From Turneriella parva DSM 21527 (lineage in GTDB: Bacteria > Spirochaetota > Leptospiria > Turneriellales > Turneriellaceae): 64,000 nt of DNA. Shown here one piece after another: positions 59,517-64,000 of the stretch. A program made the position numbers and the translations under genes. The notes under the pieces are model-generated. The model had not been told where the DNA came from. It was given only the letters and a program-made list of their open reading frames with translations, and did no database searches. The stretch lies in contig NC_018020.1 in assembly GCF_000266885.1 (NCBI RefSeq), positions 1,860,001 to 1,924,000 on the forward strand, read 5' to 3'. Every line of letters starts with the position of its first letter. The first letter of the stretch is position 1.

Positions 59517-60997
59517 AGCGCTTGTTTTCGTACAGCCTGTGTGCATTACTGTGCTCGTGCCTCGCGGCGCCTGAAGTTTCAGATACTTTTCGCGAACATG
59601 TGGTGCCGAAGGCGGCTGCGAACGGCATCGTGGTAGTGACGCCTGGTACGGGCATCGTTGGTGAGGCAGGCGTCACCAGCACGTTCACGATTCAGCTCGC
59701 GAGCCAGCCGACCGCAAACGTGTCGATGGTACTCACGAGCGCCGATGCAACCGAGGTTGTGCTGCGTTCGGCAGATGGTATCAACTGCGATAATTCGACC
59801 ACAACAGATAACAACAATTCATGTATTGTGACGTTCACTCCCTTGAACTATTCGACGGCGCAGACGATCGGTGTCGCGGGGCTTGATGATCTGATCGATG
59901 AAGACGACAGAGTCACAGCTATTCAGGTAGGTCTGACAACTTCGAACGACGCCAACTACAGCGGCATTGACCCGAGCGATATCAATATCACAGTGCAAGA
60001 CAACGACACTGCCGGTGGCACCATGACCTGCATTAACACAGCTTCTGACGCCACATTTACAGCCGCGAAGTGCACAGCTGGTGCTGCGACCACGACCGAA
60101 GACGCGAGCACAAATGGCACGCTTGACTTTACCATAGCGCTGAACACGCAGCCCACAGCAACTGTGACGGTAACCGCTACGAGCAGCGACGCGACCGAAG
60201 GCCGGCTCAAAGAAAATTCGGGAGCCTGCAACGTGGCGGGAGCTACGAATTCTGCTTCGTGCACTTTAACCTTCACAACTGCCAACTGGAACACGCCGCA
60301 GACCGTGCGCATTGCGGCCAACAACGACTTCGTCTTGAACGAAACACCTGCGCCAACGTATTCGATCAACCTGAGTTCTACGAGTGCCGATGCCAAATAC
60401 ACTGGCACAACACTACCCGCGTTCACCGGAATCACGAGCGTGCAACGGCAGAGCCGGTTGACTTTCGTGACAACCAACACCTCGAACGGAAATCTCGGTG
60501 GTGTTTCAGGTGCCGACGCAAGGTGCATGGCAGATCCAGGGCACCCTGACGCAGCACTACCGCTCGGCAGCAGGCGCGTCTTTAAGGCTTTTGTGGTGGA
60601 TAGCGGTGTGAGGCAGTATTCTTCGTCGGCCAATGCGCTGGGCGTCGTCGATTGGCCGCTCGCGGTCAATACCACATATTATAGGGCGAATGGCACGACA
60701 CCCATCATGACGACCGATGCTTCCCGAAATTTTTCGACGATGGCCAATTCAGTCGATGGCACAGCCAATGAATCATGGTTTGGCACGCTCGGCGGTGGTT
60801 CATGGAATCCGTATATTACAGGTTGCGGCGTGTCGTGCCCTTTGTTTACCGGCAACTGCTCGAGCTTCACGAACGGCACAAGTGCCCAAAGCCTGCGCAC
60901 GCTGATTCAGAACACTACAGTAGTTGGCAGCCTAAATTCCAGCGGTGCCGTTCGCTACTGCGATGCTCTGCGCCGCCTGTGGTGCATTCAGCAATAG
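59513..60997 (+). CDS. DUF1554 lipoprotein with Calx-beta-like repeats
   Basis: 494 residues; lipobox in LLCSC (Cys near 16). Two Calx-beta/Ig-like repeats follow (about 35-165 and 190-305; GVTSTFTIQLASQPTANVSMVL and ALNTQPTATVTVTATSSDATEG). The C-terminal third is DUF1554 (RLTFVTTNTSNGNLGGVSGADARCMADPG...VFKAFVV...R), a domain typical of Leptospira surface lipoproteins, rich in paired Cys. Probably a surface-exposed lipoprotein, possibly adhesive, carried with the barrel protein above. Good taxonomic marker. Confidence 0.9.
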   Translation: MKRLFSYSLCALLCSCLAAPEVSDTFREHVVPKAAANGIVVVTPGTGIVGEAGVTSTFTIQLASQPTANVSMVLTSADATEVVLRSADGINCDNSTTTDNNNSCIVTFTPLNYSTAQTIGVAGLDDLIDEDDRVTAIQVGLTTSNDANYSGIDPSDINITVQDNDTAGGTMTCINTASDATFTAAKCTAGAATTTEDASTNGTLDFTIALNTQPTATVTVTATSSDATEGRLKENSGACNVAGATNSASCTLTFTTANWNTPQTVRIAANNDFVLNETPAPTYSINLSSTSADAKYTGTTLPAFTGITSVQRQSRLTFVTTNTSNGNLGGVSGADARCMADPGHPDAALPLGSRRVFKAFVVDSGVRQYSSSANALGVVDWPLAVNTTYYRANGTTPIMTTDASRNFSTMANSVDGTANESWFGTLGGGSWNPYITGCGVSCPLFTGNCSSFTNGTSAQSLRTLIQNTTVVGSLNSSGAVRYCDALRRLWCIQQ

Positions 60998-61030
60998 TAC
61001 AACATTCTCTACGGGTCGTTTAGCAGCTTA

Positions 61031-62146
61031 TTACAAACTCAGCAAAGCATGCATTGCTCCCTCAACTACAATCTTTCCCTTGCTGTAAGGCTTCTTCAGA
61101 TCATTTACTATCTGCGATGCCCGCGCCGGCTTTAATCTTTGTGCATAATACTCGAGCGGCAATGAAACTTTTGTGTCGCCAAGCTTGGCTTCGACGAGTT
61201 CATCGACTTCGCCGTCTTTGACGACGCAGAAGTCTACCTCGCGGCCTTCTTTGTCTTTTACATAACAGAGTTCGTAGCGAAACCCCGTAGAATCTTCTTT
61301 AAACTGAATGCGCTTCAAAAGGTGTGTTGCTACCAGATTTTCGAAACGTGCGCCTTCATCGCCTATGACATCAGCATTGTCGAAAAAGTAGACTTTGGGC
61401 GGCTTTAAAACGGCACGAGGCAGGTTTTTCGTATACGGCCTCACCACGAACACAAGATACATGCGTTCGAGCACCTCGAGCCAGTGCTTCAGTGTCTGCG
61501 GCGATACCTGTAATTCATTCGCAAGATTCGACAGCACGATCGGCGAAGAAACACGACGGCGCAGCTGATCAACGAATAACGAGAGGGTCTGTATATCTTT
61601 CAGGGGTTCAAGATCGCGCACGTCATCTTTGAGAATACGGTCGTAGCGTTCTTTGCGCCAACGGCGCGCCTCAGTCTCGTCGTTATCGAGAAATGGCTCG
61701 GGAAAGCCCCCAACCGTCATGAGGCGTTTCAGGGCATCTCGCGGCGTGATGCCCTTCGGCAACTCTGACAGAGAAAACGGGTGCAGCCGCCAATAACGGT
61801 AACGGCCGAAGAGAGAGTCTCCACCCCGTTTGTAGACGTCGAGGCGTGCGCTACCAGTCACCACAATCTGGTGCTTTTTGAGCGACGTGTCATATATGCC
61901 TTTAATCCAATTTTTCCAGCGTGGAAACTTGTGCAGTTCGTCGAAAACGAGCATCTGGTCGTCATCGCTCCAGCGCTTTTTGAGAATGTCATTACGGTCT
62001 TCGTCTGAGTCCCAGTTGAAATACCTACCGCTGCTTTCGGGCAGAAGTTCACGCGCCAGAGTGGTTTTACCGCACTGCCTCGGGCCTCCGAGAAATACCA
62101 TCTTCTTCTGCACGTCCCTGAGAATGTGCGGAACTAGATAGCGCAT
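61031..62146 (-). CDS. AAA-family ATPase with DUF4143 (AAA_14)
   Basis: 371 residues. Walker A GPRQCGKTT (21-29), Walker B LVFDELHKF near 65-73 and a sensor Ser in VVTGSARLD, followed by a C-terminal DUF4143 domain with the nuclease-like strand pattern EVDFCVVK and EAKLG. This archaeal-type ATPase family is common and scattered in genomes, often near mobile or toxin loci; its action is unknown. Orphan here. A short inverted repeat lies just upstream. Confidence 0.88.
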   Translation of the reverse strand: MRYLVPHILRDVQKKMVFLGGPRQCGKTTLARELLPESSGRYFNWDSDEDRNDILKKRWSDDDQMLVFDELHKFPRWKNWIKGIYDTSLKKHQIVVTGSARLDVYKRGGDSLFGRYRYWRLHPFSLSELPKGITPRDALKRLMTVGGFPEPFLDNDETEARRWRKERYDRILKDDVRDLEPLKDIQTLSLFVDQLRRRVSSPIVLSNLANELQVSPQTLKHWLEVLERMYLVFVVRPYTKNLPRAVLKPPKVYFFDNADVIGDEGARFENLVATHLLKRIQFKEDSTGFRYELCYVKDKEGREVDFCVVKDGEVDELVEAKLGDTKVSLPLEYYAQRLKPARASQIVNDLKKPYSKGKIVVEGAMHALLSL

Positions 62147-62180
62147 ATGGCCATTTTAAAGTGTAGTTATAAATAGACAA

Positions 62181-62210
62181 GGCTATTCTATAGTCTGCTT
62201 AAAAATAGCC
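62181..62210. promoter_or_regulatory. Inverted repeat upstream of the AAA ATPase gene
   Basis: GGCTATT (62181-62187) and AATAGCC (62204-62210) pair perfectly around 16 bp in the gap between the ATPase start and the acs gene end. A possible operator, or an end hairpin for the leftward acs gene. Confidence 0.35.
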
Positions 62211-62226
62211 ATCAGCGCTTGTGCCT

Positions 62227-64000
62227 CTATTTCTGCCTGTCTTTCACCAGAATCTCCACCACCGCAGGGTCAGCAAGGGTCGAGGTGTCGCCCAGCGTGT
62301 CGATTTCACCCGCCGCGATCTTGCGCAAAATGCGCCGCATGATCTTGCCGCTGCGCGTTTTCGGTAACCCCGGCGTGAAGTGAATTACATCGGGTTTGGC
62401 GATGGGGCTGATTTCTTTCGCGACCTGCGCAATCAGTTCTTTGCGCAAATCGTCGCTCGGTATTCGGCCTTCTTTCAGAATTACATACGCGTAAATGCCC
62501 TGGCCCTTGATATCATGCGGAAAGCCGACGACCGCCGCTTCGGCGACATCTTGGTGCAGCACCAGCGCCGATTCAACTTCTGCCGTGCCGAGGCGATGGC
62601 CGCTCACATTCATGACGTCGTCAACGCGGCCGGTTATCCAGTAATAGCCGTCTTTGTCGCGGCGGCAGCCGTCACCCGTGAAGTAATAACCTTTGAACGT
62701 CGAGAAGTAAGTGTTGTAAAAACGCTCTTTGTCGCCATAAACGCCGCGCATAATCGACGGCCACGGAAACTGAATGCAGAGATTGCCTTCGGTTGCGCCC
62801 TTGAGCGGTTTGCCGTCGCTGTCGACCAAAAGCGGCTGCACACCGAAGAACGGCAGCGTTGCCGAACCGGGTTTCGTCGGTGTTGCGCCGGGCAGCGGTG
62901 AAATGAGGATTCCCCCCGTTTCTGTCTGCCACCAGGTATCGACTATCGGGCACTTACCCCTACCGACAGTGCGGTGGTACCACAGCCATGCCTCGGGGTT
63001 AATGGGCTCACCGACTGAGCCCAGAAGCCGCAGCGAAGAGAGATCGTGTTTTTTGACTGGCTCGTCGCCGAAACGCATCAGCGCACGAATCGCCGTCGGC
63101 GCCGTGTAGAATATCGAAACCTGATGCTTTTCGATGACCTTCCAGAAGCGGCTCACATCGGGAAATGTCGGTATGCCCTCGAACATGAGCGAAGTTGCCC
63201 CATTGATGAGTGGCCCGTACAAGATGTAGCTGTGGCCGGTTACCCAGCCTAGATCTGCCGTGCACCAATAGGTGTCGTTTTCTTGAATGTCGAAAACAAT
63301 CTTATGGGTAAATGAGGCATAAACACCATAACCACCAGTCGTGTGCAGCACACCTTTGGGTTTGCCGGTTGAGCCCGAGGTATAAAGAAGAAACAGCGGG
63401 TCTTCGCTATCGATCTCGGCGGCTTTGTTGACCCCCGAAACCTTTTCGGCTTCTTCGTGCCACCAGATGTCACGGCCTGCGACGACGTTGACGTGATCGC
63501 CCGTGTGGCGCACAACGAGCACCTTGCGCACATGGCCCGACATCTTTTCGAGCGCCTCGTCGACTTTGGCCTTGATTGGTATCACTTTGCCGCCGCGATA
63601 GCCTGTGTCAGTGGTGATGACAAAATCAGAACCCGCGTCGATGATACGGTCTTTGATAGAGTCGGCAGAAAAACCGCCGAAGATAATCGAGTGCACGGCG
63701 CCGATGCGCGCGCAGGCGAGCGTCGCCATCGCGAGCTCGGGCACCATCGGCATGTAGATCGTGACGCGGTCGCCTTTTTTGACGCCGTTTGCCTGAAGCA
63801 CGTTCGCCATGCGGCAGACTTCGAAATGCAGCTGCTGGTATGTGAACGTGCGCGAAGGTGTGGCGGGGTTGTCGGGCTCCCAGATGATAGCGGCTTTGTT
63901 TTTGCGCGCGGTGGTGAGGTGGCGGTCGAGTGCATTGTAGCAGAGGTTCGTCTTGCCACCGACATACCATTGGTTTTCTGCCTTGGCAAAGTTTGATTTT
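62227..64000 (-). CDS. acs: Acetyl-CoA synthetase, 5' end outside window
   Basis: Activates acetate to acetyl-CoA through acetyl-AMP. The frame stays open to base 64000 with family-typical sequence ([18 protein letters not shown]), so the first 50-60 residues are off the edge and about 590 are visible. Adenylation motifs: [18 protein letters not shown], the WWQTETGG loop, [20 protein letters not shown] and [10 protein letters not shown] hinge; C-terminal [14 protein letters not shown] holds the Lys that is acetylated in regulated enzymes. No truncation other than the window edge. Confidence 0.97.
   Translation of the reverse strand, partial: KSNFAKAENQWYVGGKTNLCYNALDRHLTTARKNKAAIIWEPDNPATPSRTFTYQQLHFEVCRMANVLQANGVKKGDRVTIYMPMVPELAMATLACARIGAVHSIIFGGFSADSIKDRIIDAGSDFVITTDTGYRGGKVIPIKAKVDEALEKMSGHVRKVLVVRHTGDHVNVVAGRDIWWHEEAEKVSGVNKAAEIDSEDPLFLLYTSGSTGKPKGVLHTTGGYGVYASFTHKIVFDIQENDTYWCTADLGWVTGHSYILYGPLINGATSLMFEGIPTFPDVSRFWKVIEKHQVSIFYTAPTAIRALMRFGDEPVKKHDLSSLRLLGSVGEPINPEAWLWYHRTVGRGKCPIVDTWWQTETGGILISPLPGATPTKPGSATLPFFGVQPLLVDSDGKPLKGATEGNLCIQFPWPSIMRGVYGDKERFYNTYFSTFKGYYFTGDGCRRDKDGYYWITGRVDDVMNVSGHRLGTAEVESALVLHQDVAEAAVVGFPHDIKGQGIYAYVILKEGRIPSDDLRKELIAQVAKEISPIAKPDVIHFTPGLPKTRSGKIMRRILRKIAAGEIDTLGDTSTLADPAVVEILVKDRQK

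Noticed and set aside
62227-64000. Acetyl-CoA synthetase as a truncated pseudogene
   Set aside because: The frame continues with typical sequence to the window edge, so the missing start is only an edge effect.

Overview
The window looks like a chromosomal segment of a GC-rich member of the Leptospiraceae (spirochaetes), something like Turneriella or Leptonema. The grounds are a DUF1554 surface lipoprotein (a family typical of Leptospira and relatives), many short-lipobox lipoproteins, a FlgF-type flagellar rod protein, several 7TMR-DISM/SpoIIE signalling proteins and a lone mreB. The genus is an inference from gene content; no rRNA or tRNA gene was seen, and there is no CRISPR array, insertion sequence or prophage.

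Layout. 1-5.5 kb: end of a PEGA-domain membrane protein, then leftward amidohydrolase, DAHP synthase and EIIA-Ntr-like genes, a rightward GT4 glycosyltransferase and a small lipoprotein. 5.5-11.4 kb: a 151-bp nested palindrome, pirin, an NfeD plus two SPFH proteins, glutamate dehydrogenase (start region folded into a hairpin) and mreB, closed by a strong two-way terminator. 11.4-19.6 kb: six leftward genes whose ends all overlap (MBL hydrolase, two large envelope proteins of unknown function, folC, a HEAT-repeat protein, a DUF4416-like protein). 19.7-24.4 kb: MarC, a PQQ-type sugar dehydrogenase, small membrane/lipoproteins, a Phd/VapC toxin-antitoxin pair, ispG. 24.5-28.2 kb: tandem 7TMR-DISM/SpoIIE phosphatases, the first with a damaged active site. 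28.3-39.9 kb: fatty acid desaturase, ACT-malic enzyme, esterase, META and FecR lipoproteins, methyltransferase, response regulator, TolC, CoA-binding protein and small membrane/secreted proteins.

39.9-49 kb: two propeller-repeat lipoproteins around an isolated flgF, a secreted TPR protein, and a histidine kinase-receiver-SpoIIE fusion. 49-52.4 kb: an accessory stretch with cloverleaf palindromes on both sides of a YiiX-like peptidase, a second toxin-antitoxin pair and a two-TM protein with defence-like features; its DNA is visibly more AT-rich than the rest. 52.4-64 kb: a diguanylate cyclase, a MacAB-like exporter operon with a small hydrolase, an outer-membrane barrel/DUF1554 lipoprotein pair, an orphan AAA ATPase and acetyl-CoA synthetase running off the right edge.

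Themes: (i) partner-switch style signalling, with three SpoIIE phosphatases plus a diguanylate cyclase and a receiver protein; (ii) an elaborate envelope with many lipoproteins and propellers; (iii) tight translational coupling, with ATGA, GTGA, TTGA and GTGAATAG overlaps used repeatedly; (iv) structured intergenic DNA. Best candidates for something undescribed: the fully overlapping six-gene operon, the active/degenerate phosphatase pair, the AT-rich toxin-antitoxin/2TM island framed by branched palindromes, and the glutamate dehydrogenase leader hairpin.
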